The position numbers were made by a program, and so were the translations under genes. 64,000 nucleotides of DNA from OM182 bacterium MED-G28 (GTDB lineage: Bacteria > Pseudomonadota > Gammaproteobacteria > Pseudomonadales > Pseudohongiellaceae). Positions 28,127-39,102 of this stretch are shown in pieces. Positions within the stretch are counted from its first letter, which is position 1; each line of letters begins with the position of its first letter. Under the pieces are notes generated by a model. The model saw only the letters and a program-made list of their open reading frames with translations, was not told where the DNA came from and ran no database searches. The stretch spans positions 1 through 64,000 of the forward strand of contig NTJZ01000010.1 of NCBI GenBank assembly GCA_002457215.1, in the 5' to 3' direction.

Positions 28127-29482
28127 ATGTCTGATCAAGGTAGAGAAGGAGGCCTCGGCGCGCCTACCAGACACCCTCTCAATCAAAACGAACCTAAATT
28201 TTGGGACGAAGAAGATCTCAATAAAGAGTTAGAGCGAGTCTTTGACATATGCCATACCTGTCGCCGCTGCGTTAGCCTTTGCAATTCATTTCCTACACTG
28301 TTTGACCTGGTGGATGATTCGGAAACAATGGAAGTTGATGGTGTTGCTAAGGCCGATTACACCAAGGTGGTCGATCAATGCTATCTCTGTGATTTATGTT
28401 ATCTCACAAAATGTCCATACGTTCCGCCACACGAATGGAACGTAGACTTTCCGCATTTAATGCTGCGAGCGAAAGCAATTAAATTTAATAAAGGCGATAC
28501 TAAATTTAGGGATCGAATTATTACCAGTACTGATACGATGGGAAAACTTGCTAGCAAACCAGTGCTTAATTCACTAGCTAACTGGGGTACTAAATCAACC
28601 CTCTCACGCAAGCTTCTTGATTCAGCTTTTGGCATCCATAAAGATGCCAAACTTCCTCCTTATAATAGCGAAACAGCAAGGGGCCAACATTCAACACTGA
28701 TGTATGATCCTGCTGCCGAAGGAAGCAGTAGCGAAACTACGACAGCAAACCAAAAAAATGAGCGGGTCACATTATTTACAACGTGCTACTGCAATTACAA
28801 TGAGCCATCAATTGCAGATAGCTTGATCAAAGTTCTTCAACACAACGAAGTCGAGGTAGAGCTAGCTCCTAGAGAGCACTGCTGCGGCATGCCCAAATTA
28901 GAGCTTGGTGATCTAAAGTCCGTTACTCGATTAAAAGAACAGAACATTCCTATACTTTATCAAGCAGTGCTGAGAGGTAATGCAATTGTCGCAGCTGTTC
29001 CGTCATGTGTATTAATGTTCAAACAAGAACTCCCACTAATGTTTCCAGATGATGACCAAGTTCAGGCTGTAGCCGCTGCCTTTTTCGACCCATTCGAATT
29101 TCTTTACAGGATGAATAAAGAAGGAAGATTAAATACTAATTTTCCGCATAAATTAGGCAACATAAGCTATCACGTTGCCTGTCATCAGCGGGTACAAAAC
29201 ATTGGACCAAAAACAAAACAAATTTTGGAACTCATCGGGGACACATCCGTAAAAAACATCGAACGCTGCTCTGGTCACGATGGCACTTATGGAATAAAGA
29301 CCGAGACTTTAAAATATGCCAACAAAATAGTGAAACCTATTGTACGCCAAATCAAACAGCAAGAGCCTGACTACTATGGAAGCGACTGCCCCATCGCTGG
29401 AAAACACATTGAAAACAATCTTGAAGGCGAACAAGTTGCTATACACCCTATTGATTTGTTAAGAATTGCCTATGACATTTAG
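28127..29482 (+). CDS. Iron-sulfur (GlpC/HdrD-like) oxidoreductase subunit
   Basis: This 451-residue protein binds two [4Fe-4S] clusters through ICHTCRRCVSLCNSFP and QCYLCDLCYLTKCPYVPP. It then has two CCG-type cysteine domains (CYCNYNEPSI...HCCGMPKLELG and ACHQRVQN...RCSGHDGTYG). The second CCG has Ser in place of one cysteine. Such proteins move electrons between a flavin partner and quinone or disulfide. The context, rubrerythrin upstream and DUF3501 downstream, suggests it feeds electrons to the di-iron peroxidase; this is inference. The ATG at 28127 is preferred over the TTG one codon earlier; CCGGAGA lies upstream. Confidence 0.88.
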   Translation: MSDQGREGGLGAPTRHPLNQNEPKFWDEEDLNKELERVFDICHTCRRCVSLCNSFPTLFDLVDDSETMEVDGVAKADYTKVVDQCYLCDLCYLTKCPYVPPHEWNVDFPHLMLRAKAIKFNKGDTKFRDRIITSTDTMGKLASKPVLNSLANWGTKSTLSRKLLDSAFGIHKDAKLPPYNSETARGQHSTLMYDPAAEGSSSETTTANQKNERVTLFTTCYCNYNEPSIADSLIKVLQHNEVEVELAPREHCCGMPKLELGDLKSVTRLKEQNIPILYQAVLRGNAIVAAVPSCVLMFKQELPLMFPDDDQVQAVAAAFFDPFEFLYRMNKEGRLNTNFPHKLGNISYHVACHQRVQNIGPKTKQILELIGDTSVKNIERCSGHDGTYGIKTETLKYANKIVKPIVRQIKQQEPDYYGSDCPIAGKHIENNLEGEQVAIHPIDLLRIAYDI

Positions 29483-29545
29483 TCTAACTAACCACGAACA
29501 CCATACTACGAAAAGTCTCCGAAAAATTAACGGACAAAGAAACCA

Positions 29546-30130
29546 ATGAAAAAAATGACTACTGCAGACCTCATGCCCATCGAAGCTTATGAAGCCCAGA
29601 GACCTGTTATTCGACAGGCAATCATGGAGCATAAGAAAACTCGACGGGTAGAACTCGGGCCCAATGCGATGCTGCATTTTGAAGACTACATGGTGATGCG
29701 CTACCAAATCCTTGAGCTTATGCGGGTGGAAAAAATTAGCGGAGAAGATGAACTGCTTGAAGAGCTAGATGCTTATAACCCGCTAATTCCCGACGGATCG
29801 AACCTCAAAGTGACATTTATGCTGGAATATCCTGACCCCGATGAAAGAGCTGAACGCCTCAGCCAACTCATTGGTATTGAAGAGATGATCTCGATCCAAA
29901 TAGAGGGGCACGATGCTGTCTACCCCGTAGCGAATGAAGACTTACCTCGCTCTACCGATGAAAAAACATCGGCTGTGCATTTTCTTCGCTTTGAATTTAC
30001 CCAAGAGATGATCGACTCGGCAAAATCTGGAGCTAACTGGACGATTCAAAGTGAACATTTGAATTATCAACATTCAACAAACCCACTTAAAGCAGAAATC
30101 AGCCAATCCCTACTCCGAGATTTTACGTAG
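29546..30130 (+). CDS. DUF3501 family protein
   Basis: This is a 194-residue cytoplasmic protein with no membrane segment. MTTADLMPIEAYEAQRPVIRQAIMEHKKTRRVELGPNAMLHFEDYMVMRYQILELMR is the recognisable DUF3501 N-terminus. The middle (NLKVTFMLEYPDPDERAERLSQLIGIEE) and a histidine-containing C-terminal part follow. Function is unknown. The family recurs in a three-gene set with rubrerythrin and the GlpC-like Fe-S protein, as here, so a role in peroxide or redox defence is likely. Confidence 0.85.
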   Translation: MKKMTTADLMPIEAYEAQRPVIRQAIMEHKKTRRVELGPNAMLHFEDYMVMRYQILELMRVEKISGEDELLEELDAYNPLIPDGSNLKVTFMLEYPDPDERAERLSQLIGIEEMISIQIEGHDAVYPVANEDLPRSTDEKTSAVHFLRFEFTQEMIDSAKSGANWTIQSEHLNYQHSTNPLKAEISQSLLRDFT

Positions 30131-30256
30131 ACCTTCTCGACTATCTGTAGATCTGATTATCTGCCTAAATATCCTCTCAATCTCAGTGTATTGTGAGGCT
30201 TACATGCTTCAGTTACTATCTCCGTCCCAGATCAATCAAACAAATCGGGAATTTAT

Positions 30257-31510
30257 ATGATCAATCTTATGAAATTATCAAAGAGTGTAATTGTGATTCT
30301 TGCCTTGAACATTGGAGCGATCCTGATAGCTGATCATCATGATGAGACTATCCAGTTAACTTCAATCAGTTCGATTCATTCGACTAACTTTGGAATTGAT
30401 CAGAGTGAAATTGAAGATATTAAACGCGCCATGCAAGCTGCGGTAGATGAGGAATTTTTACCCGGGGCACTGCTACTAGTTGGCAACAGCGAGGGCATTG
30501 GATTGCTTGAAACTGTCGGCATGGAAGGCCCGGAGAGTTCAACACCAATCAACAAAGATACCATCTTCCGCATTTATTCAATGACCAAGCCAATAATTAG
30601 TGTTGCCATTATGACAATGGTCGAAGATGGTATGATTAATTTGAATGATCCTCTAGAAAAATACATTCCTGAGTTCGCAAACTTACAGGTGATCAATCGG
30701 GAATCTGGTGAATCCCGACCTGCTGAATCCTCGATTACTATTGAGAATTTATTAACCCATGAATCAGGCATAATCCAAGCAATTTTCTCACCGGGCAGTG
30801 ATCTCGGAAAAATGTACGCTAATGAGTTACAGGGCGATCTAACAGCACAAGAGTTCGCCGCGAGATTAGGGCAACTCCCCGTATATTTTGAACCAGGAAC
30901 AGCATGGCATTATGGCCACTCTACTGATGTGCTTGGTGCTGTGCTTGAAGTAGCTGGCGGAAAGTCACTCGATCTGGTTCTAGCAGAAAGAATATTTGAG
31001 CCTCTAGGCATGGATGAAACCAGCTTCTGGGTTCCTGTAAGTAAAAAGTACCGTATTGCTGAGCCTATTCACGGCGTTATGGGTGACAACACAGTTCCTC
31101 GCAAAATGTTGTCCGGCGGCGGCGGACTCAACTCCACAACCGAAGATTACGTCCGGTTTGCAGAGATGCTTTTAAATGGTGGGATTTATCGTGACAATCG
31201 TATTATCGACGAATCAACACTCGATCAAATGCGGGTAAAGAAAATTGGCGATGAAGGTGTTTCACGTGAATTTTTCTTTTACGGTAACACGGGTGACTGG
31301 GGTTTAGGGTTTCATTTACAACCTACGACCGACGACAGTAATGGCCCACACAATTATGGTTGGCGGGGAATCGGCGGAACATTCTTTGCTGTCGATGAAG
31401 AAAACGATTTCTACATGATTTATATGGAGCAGAAGAGGGGCGGACCCGGTGGATCACCCTTCGATGCCAACATAGCACAGCGTATGGTTTATGAAGCTAT
31501 GGTGGATTAG
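30257..31510 (+). CDS. Serine hydrolase, class C beta-lactamase / esterase family
   Basis: This is a 417-residue protein with an N-terminal signal-like segment (about residues 1-25, ending ILIADHH). The active-site motif S-x-x-K is in FRIYSMTKPIISVAIMTM. The second motif, normally Y-x-N, appears as Y-G-H in WHYGHSTDVLGAVLEVAGG, as in many EstB-like esterases. A HNYGWRGIGGTFF segment replaces the KTG box. It is more likely an esterase or peptidase than a beta-lactamase. Periplasmic. It stands alone about 125 bases after the DUF3501 gene. Confidence 0.85.
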   Translation: MINLMKLSKSVIVILALNIGAILIADHHDETIQLTSISSIHSTNFGIDQSEIEDIKRAMQAAVDEEFLPGALLLVGNSEGIGLLETVGMEGPESSTPINKDTIFRIYSMTKPIISVAIMTMVEDGMINLNDPLEKYIPEFANLQVINRESGESRPAESSITIENLLTHESGIIQAIFSPGSDLGKMYANELQGDLTAQEFAARLGQLPVYFEPGTAWHYGHSTDVLGAVLEVAGGKSLDLVLAERIFEPLGMDETSFWVPVSKKYRIAEPIHGVMGDNTVPRKMLSGGGGLNSTTEDYVRFAEMLLNGGIYRDNRIIDESTLDQMRVKKIGDEGVSREFFFYGNTGDWGLGFHLQPTTDDSNGPHNYGWRGIGGTFFAVDEENDFYMIYMEQKRGGPGGSPFDANIAQRMVYEAMVD

Positions 31511-31630
31511 ACAAGTAACCTAACCAAAAATAACAGGGGCTTTTTTCTCATAGCCCCGCTTACTTGCCCACACAGCTGTGAGCGCAGCATAATCAGCTAA
31601 TAAAAACTGGCATGAAGGACGAGTTTATCT

Positions 31631-32215
31631 ATGAAGTTTTGTCATCAATGTGCCGCGCCCCTAATTGTTCGCATCCCTGCCGGCGACGATAAACCTCGGC
31701 ATTGCTGCGACGACTGCGATACGATCTTTTATCAGAACCCTAAGAATGTGGTTGGAACGCTACCTACACACGAAAATAAGGTCTTGCTTTGTAAGCGCGC
31801 AATTCAACCAAGAATTGGGAAATGGACGCTCCCCGCAGGATTTATGGAAAATGGTGAATCAAGTCTAATAGGTGCTATTCGCGAAACGGAAGAAGAAGCT
31901 GGAGCGCAGGTTAAGGTTAACGGCGACTGCCTATATACACTCTTCAATCTACCTACCATAAACCAAGTTTATATGTTTTTCCGAGCCGATTTAGCGAATT
32001 TAAATTTTGCCCCAGGCATTGAATCTGAAGAAGTGGCCTTGTTTACCGAGGAAGAGATTCCATGGGCTGATATCGCTTTCCCTGTAGTTAAAAGCACCCT
32101 AGAACATTATTTCCAAGATCTTCAGTCCAATAATTTTCCAGTCCGCATGTTCGATGTTCATCACGGGGAAGACAGATCCATAACTACCAAGCTAATCAGC
32201 CTCAGCAATTCCTGA
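31631..32215 (+). CDS. Nudix hydrolase with zinc ribbon
   Basis: This 194-residue protein starts with a four-cysteine zinc ribbon (FCHQCAAPL ... HCCDDCDTIFYQNP). It then has the complete Nudix box GFMENGE-x7-RETEEEAGA. The zinc ribbon plus Nudix arrangement is that of NudC-like enzymes or ADP-ribose-type pyrophosphatases, but it lacks the N-terminal domain of NudC. It probably hydrolyses a nucleoside diphosphate derivative. Its 3' end overlaps the convergent NIF3-like gene by 24 bases. Confidence 0.9.
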   Translation: MKFCHQCAAPLIVRIPAGDDKPRHCCDDCDTIFYQNPKNVVGTLPTHENKVLLCKRAIQPRIGKWTLPAGFMENGESSLIGAIRETEEEAGAQVKVNGDCLYTLFNLPTINQVYMFFRADLANLNFAPGIESEEVALFTEEEIPWADIAFPVVKSTLEHYFQDLQSNNFPVRMFDVHHGEDRSITTKLISLSNS

Positions 32216-32533
32216 TTCTATTCGAAACACAGAATAAGCCACTTCCTCATAAGGATGCGTAGTATTCAACGCTTTGATTACCTTGGTTAAAAATTCTTCT
32301 GCACAAACTAGTTCTACTTTGTATTCACTAACCGTTTCGATCTTATCCTGTGTTCCCAAATAAGGTTGGCTACCTGCTACTGGTCGATACTGTCCTTGTC
32401 CAAGCGTTTGCCAGGCGCAAGCATCATAGTCCCCCACCCTTCCTGCGCCAGCATCGAACATCGCCATTTTTACTTGCTCTACATTGTGCTCAGGAACGTA
32501 AAACTCAATTTTGTATAGCGACTCTCTATCCAT
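32192..32533 (-). CDS. NIF3/YqfO-like domain protein
   Basis: This 113-residue protein corresponds to the PII-like insert domain of the NIF3/YqfO family without the metal-binding part. It begins YKIEFYVPEHNVEQVKMAMFDAGAGRVGDYDACAWQTLGQGQYRP, and the end TTHPYEEVAYSVFRIE is diagnostic. Function is unknown. It starts 2 bases after the purL stop, so it is likely translated from the purL transcript. It overlaps the convergent Nudix gene by 24 bases. Confidence 0.87.
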   Translation of the reverse strand: MDRESLYKIEFYVPEHNVEQVKMAMFDAGAGRVGDYDACAWQTLGQGQYRPVAGSQPYLGTQDKIETVSEYKVELVCAEEFLTKVIKALNTTHPYEEVAYSVFRIESGIAEAD

Positions 32534-32535
32534 AA

Positions 32536-35500
32536 TTACTCAAGCCATTTACGTGCATTACGAAATAGCCGAATGCTGGGTGCGTCTTCATCCCAGTCAT
32601 CGGGACACCATGAGTTTTGACTTGCACGAAACACCCTCTCCGGATGAGGCATCATTATGCTTACTCGACCATCTTTACTACAAAGGCCAGCAATACCGTC
32701 AGGAGAGCCATTAGGATTAGACGGGTAATTGGCGGCAACGTCACCATTGCTACTCACATAGCGAATATCAATTAATCCAGTATCTGCTAATTGTTGCTCT
32801 TCACCTTCATCGTGAAAAAGTACGCGTCCCTCACCATGAGCTATAGCCATTGGGAATTGCGAGCCTTCCATACCACCAAAAAACACTGATGGTGAATTCT
32901 CAACTTTCACTAGACTCAATCGACCTTCAAATTGCTCAGATCGGTTTCGCACAAATCTTGGCCAATTATCAGCCCCAGGAATTAATTCTCTTAACAAGGA
33001 AACCATCTGACAGCCATTACAGACTCCCAGCGTCAGTGTATTCGAATTTTCAAAATACTTAGTGAAAGCTGATCGGATTTGCTGATTAAAGAGAATGGAC
33101 TTAGCCCAACCACCCCCAGCACCGAGAACATCGCCATAGGAGAAACCTCCACAAGCCACAACCACATTAAACCGGTCTAAATTGACTCGGCCACTAATGA
33201 GATCTGTCATATGAACATCAATTGCATTAAAACGCGCACGATCAAATGCGGCAGCCATTTCTATCTGGCCATTGACTCCTTGCTCTCGCAATACTGCAAC
33301 TTGGGGTTGGACACCTACATTGATATAAGGCGCAGTAATATCTTCATTCACATCAAAACCAAGCACAACATTTAAACCTGGGTCATCAGCTCGTAAGATT
33401 TGATCAAACTCTTCTTTCGCGCAATCAGAATTATCTCGGATGCTTTGCATGTGGAACGTTGTTTCAGACCAAGTTCGCTGCAAGTCAATCCGACTACTGC
33501 TGAAAATACTATCTTCACCAAAACTAATATTGATTTCATCGCGGTGATTTAATTTTCCAATGACATAAAAACAAGCCTGCAGATTATGCTGTACAACTAA
33601 CTGACTAATCTCTTGCAAATTTTCATCATTTACCTGCAATACAACGCCCAATTCTTCGGTAAACAAACTAGCAAGCACTGAATCTTCATCTGCGAGGTCT
33701 TTTAACTGCAGGTCAACACCACAATGAGCGGCAAAACACATTTCTGCGACAGTAGTAAACAAACCACCATCAGACCGGTCATGATAGGCGAGCAGAAAAT
33801 TTTGATTCCGACAGACTTGCACGAAGGCAAACAGATTCTTCAAATCTTCAGGGTTATCGAGATCCGGAACTGCTCCATTCAAATTACGAAACACCTGAGC
33901 TAAAGCCGAACCACCGAGTCGGTGCTGGCGGTGGCCAAGGTCAATCAGTACCAATGTCGTATCCCCTTTGTCGGAACGAATCTGTGGTGTAGAGGTTTTT
34001 CGAATATCAGTGACTGGAGCGAAGGCTGAAACAATCAAAGACAGTGGTGCTGTGTTGCTGCGTTCTTCTCCCCCATCTTTCCAAACAGTTCGCATCGACA
34101 TGGAATCTTTACCTACAGGGATACAAATTCCCAATTGTGGGCACAATTCCATACCGACCGCTTCAACAGTACTGAACAGTTTTGCATCTTCACAACCGTA
34201 GCCTGCCGCTACCATCCAATTAGCTGAAAGCTTAATGTCTCCAATTTTGCTAATTGAGCAACTCGCAATGTTCGTAATTGCTTCTGCGATTGCCATGCGA
34301 CCAGAAGCCGCACCATCAAACAGTGCCAACGGAGCACGTTCCCCCATTGCCATCGCTTCTCCTTCGTAAGAATTATAAGAAGTAGCAGTCACGGCAGCAT
34401 CGGCAACAGGCACTTGCCAAGGCCCCACCATCTGATCACGATGAACCAGCCCCGTAATAGTGCGGTCACCGATTGTTATCAAGAAAGTTTTGTTCGCGAC
34501 AGTAGGTAGTGAGAGCACTCTATTGGCAGCATCAGTAAGATCGAGCATGTTAGAGTCAAGATGCTCCAATTGGATTTCGCCAGAATTTACTTCGCGATGC
34601 ATTTTTGGTGGCTTACCAAACAATACATCCATAGGAAGATCGATCGGGCTATTACCGAAATGGCTATCATTAAGTTGAATTTGCTTTTCTGCGGTAGTTT
34701 CGCCGACCACTGCATAGGGACAGCGTTCTCTTAAGCAAAGCCGATCAAACTTATCAATGTCTTGGGCCGCCACCGCGAGCACGTAACGCTCTTGTGCTTC
34801 GTTACACCAAATTTCAAGCGGCGACATTTTTGATTCAGCATTAGGAATCGCGCGAAGCTCAAATACTCCTCCACGTCCACCGTCCTTAACCAATTCGGGC
34901 AGTGCGTTCGACAAACCGCCGGCTCCAACGTCATGAATAAAGGCTATAGGATTGGCATCACCGAGCTGCCAACATCGATCGATCACCTCCTGGCAACGCC
35001 TCTCCATTTCAGCGTTGTCGCGTTGCACTGAAGCGAAATCTAAATCCTCATTACCTGAGCCCGATGCCATAGATGATGCCGCACCTCCACCCAGCCCAAT
35101 AAGCATCGCTGGCCCGCCAAGCACTATTAGTTTGGAACCAATAGCTATTTCACTCTTAAGCACATGGTCCTCACGGATATTGCCAATTCCTCCAGCGATC
35201 ATGATAGGTTTGTGATATCCCCTAACTTCATCAACGCCTAATTCATTAACGACTCTTTCTTCGAAACTTCGAAAGTAGCCACAAAGATTAGGTCTGCCGA
35301 ATTCATTATTAAAGGCAGCACCACCAATAGGGCCTTCAATCATAATGTCAAGAGCCGATGCGATATGCTCAGGTTTTCCAAAGTCCTCTTCCCATGGTTG
35401 AGGTAATTCTGGTAGGCGTAGATTCGAAACACTAAAACCATTTAGGCCTGCTTTGGGTTTGGCGCCAGTGCCAGTAGCCCCTTCGTCTCGAATTTCTCCA

Positions 35501-36453
35501 CCAGAGCCGGTTGATGCGCCAGGGAATGGTGCGATCGCCGTAGGGTGATTATGCGTCTCAACCTTCATCAATATATGAACAGGCTCATCATAAAACTTGT
35601 ATTTGTTAGACTCCGCATCTGGAAAAAATCGAGCACTTTCGTGGCCACGCATTACCGCAGCATTATCAGAATAAGCGGAGAGGACATTGCCAGGTGACCG
35701 CTCATGGGTATGACGAATCATGGAAAAAAGCGAGCGATCTTTTTCTATCCCGTCCACAGACCAGCTAGCATTAAATATTTTGTGGCGACAATGCTCAGAA
35801 TTTGCCTGAGCGAACATCATCAATTCAACGTCGTTGGGATCTCTGCCGAGTTTCTTAAATTGATCATAGAGATATTCAATTTCATCTTGGGCTAACGCCA
35901 AACCCATATATTCGTTTGCCTCCTCTAGGGCAGCCTTACCGTTAGAAATATCAATAGAGGATATGGGTTTTGGTTCTGCGGACCTAAACAGCAACGTAGC
36001 TTCGCTAATTTCATCTAAAACAGACTGGGTCATTCGGTCATGTAGTAAGCAATCTAATTCTGCTTGTCCAGATACATCCAGTGGAGAGGAAACCTCTACC
36101 ACGTGCATAGTGCCTCTCTCAATTCGATTAACTAGCTGCAAACCACAATTATGAAGAATATCCGTGGCCTTGCTCGACCAAGGTGAAATAGTTCCCGGTC
36201 GGGGAACAACTAAGCGCTGTAAGGCGTTTTGAGCTCGCTGATCAGGCTCGACCTTAGCTGTCAGAAAATCACCATATTTCAGCAAAGAAAGCAGTTCTTC
36301 CGACTGACTTGCATTAAACCCATCTTGACAATCAACAAAGTGAATGTGCTGTGAATAAACGGCAGTTACATTGGGAAGAGAGGCTTGTAGAGTGCGGAGT
36401 AGGTTTGTAGATTTGAAAGCAGATAGAGCTGCTGCCCCAAACAATGCTTGCAT
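32536..36453 (-). CDS. purL: Phosphoribosylformylglycinamidine synthase (large single-chain)
   Basis: PurL makes FGAM from FGAR, ATP and glutamine in purine synthesis. The 1305-residue chain is the fused gammaproteobacterial form, near the usual 1295. The FGAM synthase core contains [46 protein letters not shown] and a Gly-rich ADP-binding segment. The C-terminal glutaminase domain has the nucleophile in [11 protein letters not shown] and the His-Glu of [10 protein letters not shown]. guaB and guaA in the same window serve the same purine route. Confidence 0.97.
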   Translation of the reverse strand: MQALFGAAALSAFKSTNLLRTLQASLPNVTAVYSQHIHFVDCQDGFNASQSEELLSLLKYGDFLTAKVEPDQRAQNALQRLVVPRPGTISPWSSKATDILHNCGLQLVNRIERGTMHVVEVSSPLDVSGQAELDCLLHDRMTQSVLDEISEATLLFRSAEPKPISSIDISNGKAALEEANEYMGLALAQDEIEYLYDQFKKLGRDPNDVELMMFAQANSEHCRHKIFNASWSVDGIEKDRSLFSMIRHTHERSPGNVLSAYSDNAAVMRGHESARFFPDAESNKYKFYDEPVHILMKVETHNHPTAIAPFPGASTGSGGEIRDEGATGTGAKPKAGLNGFSVSNLRLPELPQPWEEDFGKPEHIASALDIMIEGPIGGAAFNNEFGRPNLCGYFRSFEERVVNELGVDEVRGYHKPIMIAGGIGNIREDHVLKSEIAIGSKLIVLGGPAMLIGLGGGAASSMASGSGNEDLDFASVQRDNAEMERRCQEVIDRCWQLGDANPIAFIHDVGAGGLSNALPELVKDGGRGGVFELRAIPNAESKMSPLEIWCNEAQERYVLAVAAQDIDKFDRLCLRERCPYAVVGETTAEKQIQLNDSHFGNSPIDLPMDVLFGKPPKMHREVNSGEIQLEHLDSNMLDLTDAANRVLSLPTVANKTFLITIGDRTITGLVHRDQMVGPWQVPVADAAVTATSYNSYEGEAMAMGERAPLALFDGAASGRMAIAEAITNIASCSISKIGDIKLSANWMVAAGYGCEDAKLFSTVEAVGMELCPQLGICIPVGKDSMSMRTVWKDGGEERSNTAPLSLIVSAFAPVTDIRKTSTPQIRSDKGDTTLVLIDLGHRQHRLGGSALAQVFRNLNGAVPDLDNPEDLKNLFAFVQVCRNQNFLLAYHDRSDGGLFTTVAEMCFAAHCGVDLQLKDLADEDSVLASLFTEELGVVLQVNDENLQEISQLVVQHNLQACFYVIGKLNHRDEINISFGEDSIFSSSRIDLQRTWSETTFHMQSIRDNSDCAKEEFDQILRADDPGLNVVLGFDVNEDITAPYINVGVQPQVAVLREQGVNGQIEMAAAFDRARFNAIDVHMTDLISGRVNLDRFNVVVACGGFSYGDVLGAGGGWAKSILFNQQIRSAFTKYFENSNTLTLGVCNGCQMVSLLRELIPGADNWPRFVRNRSEQFEGRLSLVKVENSPSVFFGGMEGSQFPMAIAHGEGRVLFHDEGEEQQLADTGLIDIRYVSSNGDVAANYPSNPNGSPDGIAGLCSKDGRVSIMMPHPERVFRASQNSWCPDDWDEDAPSIRLFRNARKWLE

Positions 36454-36706
36454 CGATGATTATTCCAAAAATCGAGTCTAGTGGTGGTCGAAGTTAGTAC
36501 GAAAAGCAATCAATAGACGAGCACTTATAATAATCCATTTATAATAGAAATTCAGGAAAAACTGAGGGTTTTCGAATGGAAATCTTTATTAATTGACTAT
36601 ATTCGTCCTTCATTTCCTGATGAGAATTCTCTTGCTAAGTTCACGTTGCATTCAAAATCCGCACTACCTAGAGCAGCGATGTCTTTATTGATTTTTATCT
36701 CTAACA

Positions 36707-37192
36707 CTACTGTCTTTTCGACCGGAAGAATGTTTTAAGTAAATCGCTGCACTGATTTTCCAGTACTGCCTCAACAACCTGTAATCGATGATTAAAGTAC
36801 TCTGCATTTCCCAGCTGTAGCTGACTAACTAAAGCTCCAGCTCTAGGTTCTCTAGCACCAAAAATAACAGTATCAACTCGAGCATGAATCAAAGCCCCTA
36901 CACACATGGTACAAGGCTCAATTGTTACATAAAGCGACGTTCCTGGAAGGCGATAATTGTTTCGGAGCTGTGACGCCTGCCTTAAGACCTGTATTTCGGC
37001 ATGTGCGGTAGGGTCACTCTTACTAATAGGTTGGTTATAAGATGATGTAATGTGCTGGTTTGATTCCTTGTCTACCAATACAGCACCAATTGGCACTTCG
37101 CCACAAGCAGCGGCTTTCTTAGCCTCACCTAAGGCTATTAGCATCCAATATTTATGCACTTCTACAGAGTCTTTATTTAAAGAAGGTGTCAT
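36707..37192 (-). CDS. tadA: tRNA-specific adenosine deaminase
   Basis: TadA deaminates A34 to inosine in tRNA-Arg(ACG). The 161-residue protein has the zinc-deaminase motifs PTAHAEIQVLRQ (H-A-E) and EPCTMCVGALIHARVDTVIFGA (PC-x2-C). Its length matches the family. In Pseudomonas, as I recall, it lies between purL and guaA. Here about 17 kb of other genes separate it from guaA. The gene for the lytic transglycosylase usually found beside purL is absent. Confidence 0.95.
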   Translation of the reverse strand: MTPSLNKDSVEVHKYWMLIALGEAKKAAACGEVPIGAVLVDKESNQHITSSYNQPISKSDPTAHAEIQVLRQASQLRNNYRLPGTSLYVTIEPCTMCVGALIHARVDTVIFGAREPRAGALVSQLQLGNAEYFNHRLQVVEAVLENQCSDLLKTFFRSKRQ

Positions 37193-37215
37193 GATTCACA
37201 TTATTGACGATGCTC

Positions 37216-37851
37216 TTAATCGACTGATGGCTGTATAGATGAATATTTTTGCACTGTAAATAATCCAATAGACACTGCTGGGCCAATTCCAAATGCAAAC
37301 AATACTGTGCCTAATCCAACTGTGCCTCCCAAAAGCCAACCACAAAGTACAACGACAATTTCGATGGAAGTTCTAACCCAGGCAATTGGCAAATCAGTAA
37401 CTCGCTGCAACCCGGTCATCAGGCCATCCCGCGGCCCAGCACCCAAATGAGCAATTAAGTATAAGCCGCTACCAAATCCTACCATTAATATCCCAATTAC
37501 GGACTCTATAACTTGCAGTCCATAGACTGGCGGTTTAGGCAAATAAGGAAGAGAGATTCCAATTACTGCAGAAATAATGACTGCATTCAGGATAGTCCCT
37601 ATTCCTGGAACTTGTTTCAGCGGTATCCAGAACATCAACACACCGGCGCTGACCACGAAAGTTGCCCAGCCAATAGACAGATCCATTACCAAACCGAGGC
37701 CTTGGGCAAACACTGTCCAGGGACTGACCCCAGTTCCCGCCGCAATAAGCAAGGCTTCACCTAATCCGAAAACAACCAAACCAATGCAAAGCATTCCTAG
37801 AGTTAAAATATTAGGCTTAACATTCAGTGGATGACGGGAGCTCCATGACAC
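37216..37851 (-). CDS. YczE/YyaS-type integral membrane protein
   Basis: This 211-residue protein has five to six predicted helices. The sequence LGEALLIAAGTGVSPWTVFAQGLG, GAGPRDGLMTGLQRVTDLPIAWVRTSIEIVVVLCGWLLGGTVGLGTVLFAFGIGPAVSI is characteristic of the YczE (DUF6198) membrane family. Function is unknown; some members affect antibiotic synthetase maturation in Bacillus. It ends 23 bases before the tadA start and may be cotranscribed with it. Confidence 0.8.
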   Translation of the reverse strand: MSWSSRHPLNVKPNILTLGMLCIGLVVFGLGEALLIAAGTGVSPWTVFAQGLGLVMDLSIGWATFVVSAGVLMFWIPLKQVPGIGTILNAVIISAVIGISLPYLPKPPVYGLQVIESVIGILMVGFGSGLYLIAHLGAGPRDGLMTGLQRVTDLPIAWVRTSIEIVVVLCGWLLGGTVGLGTVLFAFGIGPAVSIGLFTVQKYSSIQPSVD

Positions 37852-37919
37852 CGAAGGTACGGTCTTTACAGATAAAGTTTTTATTACTTTTTCAATAAAT
37901 TTTTCCCTTTTCGTGACGA

Positions 37920-38951
37920 TTAGGAACCCCCCATTTCCGAAACTAATTGAGAAATTAGTTCCGCTGCAGGTAAAGCACGGGCTTTTTTAAATTCCGTTCC
38001 AGCCCACAGGCTTTGATATTCACCATTTCCAGTTTTTACCGCAAACTTTCTCAACGGATTTGTGAGAGTATTTTGTAACGGAAATGGCAGAACATATTTG
38101 CACTCCATCGATGAAGTAAATTCATTCTCGATAGATTGAGCCCACCTACCCGAAAAACCTTTTGTATAAACAGTCTTGCGCTGCCGTTCTTCTAAAACAT
38201 ACTTTTTATGTAGTGGGCTTGTACCTGCTTCGTCGCAACAAAGAAATGAGGTACCCATCTGAACCGCAGCTGCCCCTTCATTCAAATAAGTTACAATGTC
38301 CCCGCCATTCATAATTCCCCCTGCACAAACAATTGGTAACAAACAATTTTCTTTTAAAATTTTAAGCAAGTCGAATGTCAAAAGTTTCTGATCTCCACCG
38401 CCATCAATAGAAAATGTTCCCCTATGTCCCCCAGCTTGCATGCCCTGCGCAACAACAAAATCTGCCCCGTGATTCTCAATTGCCTCTGCTTCTTCTAAAC
38501 AGGTTGCGGTGACGCCTACACACATCCCTAAAGACTGAGCCTTCTGTAAGATGTATTTAGGCGGCAAGCCAAAATGGAAAGTTAAAAATTCCGGCTTATG
38601 CTCCCAAATTGGCTCTAATTGGCGCTCTAGCGAAGGAGAAAAAGGTGCTGATAATGACTGATAAGTTATATCTGCAGCTAAAGGCAATCTACCCAAAACG
38701 TCGATCGCTATTTTACAGTCCTTATCAGACGGAGCATGTTGTTCCGCAAAGACAAAAAAATTCGCATTTATAGACTTATCGGTGAGCTTGCGAGCCTCAC
38801 TTAAATCTGAATCGATTCTTTCCGCATTACTAAATGCAAAGCCAAAACTACCTATGGCGCCAGCATTTGAAACAGCTGCTACTAATTCTGGCGTGGTATA
38901 GCCCGCCATAGGAGCTTGAATAATCGGAATATGATTTTCTAATTTTTTCAT
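37920..38951 (-). CDS. Nitronate monooxygenase (2-nitropropane dioxygenase family)
   Basis: This FMN enzyme oxidises alkyl nitronates such as propionate 3-nitronate. The 343-residue TIM barrel starts PIIQAPMAGYTTPELVAAVSNAGAIGSFGFAF. FMN-binding loops VVAQGMQAGGHRG and PIVCAGGIMNGGDIVTYLNEGAAAVQMGTSFL are clear. The catalytic-site His is likely in AGGHRG. It is divergent from sppA with about 150 bases between. Confidence 0.9.
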   Translation of the reverse strand: MKKLENHIPIIQAPMAGYTTPELVAAVSNAGAIGSFGFAFSNAERIDSDLSEARKLTDKSINANFFVFAEQHAPSDKDCKIAIDVLGRLPLAADITYQSLSAPFSPSLERQLEPIWEHKPEFLTFHFGLPPKYILQKAQSLGMCVGVTATCLEEAEAIENHGADFVVAQGMQAGGHRGTFSIDGGGDQKLLTFDLLKILKENCLLPIVCAGGIMNGGDIVTYLNEGAAAVQMGTSFLCCDEAGTSPLHKKYVLEERQRKTVYTKGFSGRWAQSIENEFTSSMECKYVLPFPLQNTLTNPLRKFAVKTGNGEYQSLWAGTEFKKARALPAAELISQLVSEMGGS

Positions 38952-39102
38952 TCCTACTTTTTAACATATTTCAGAAACAAACAAAGCAACTTGTTATCGA
39001 TATTATATTGAGTGACTGATATTCTTATCGACTGACCTCAGTTTATTTTATCTTTACCGTGTTTATGATCAAACCAAATCAAATATCCAATACAATTCTC
39101 GA

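Noticed and set aside
31536..31557. GGGGCT/AGCCCC hairpin after the serine hydrolase gene as a terminator
   Set aside because: The T-run is in the loop and no U-tract follows the stem on the plus strand.
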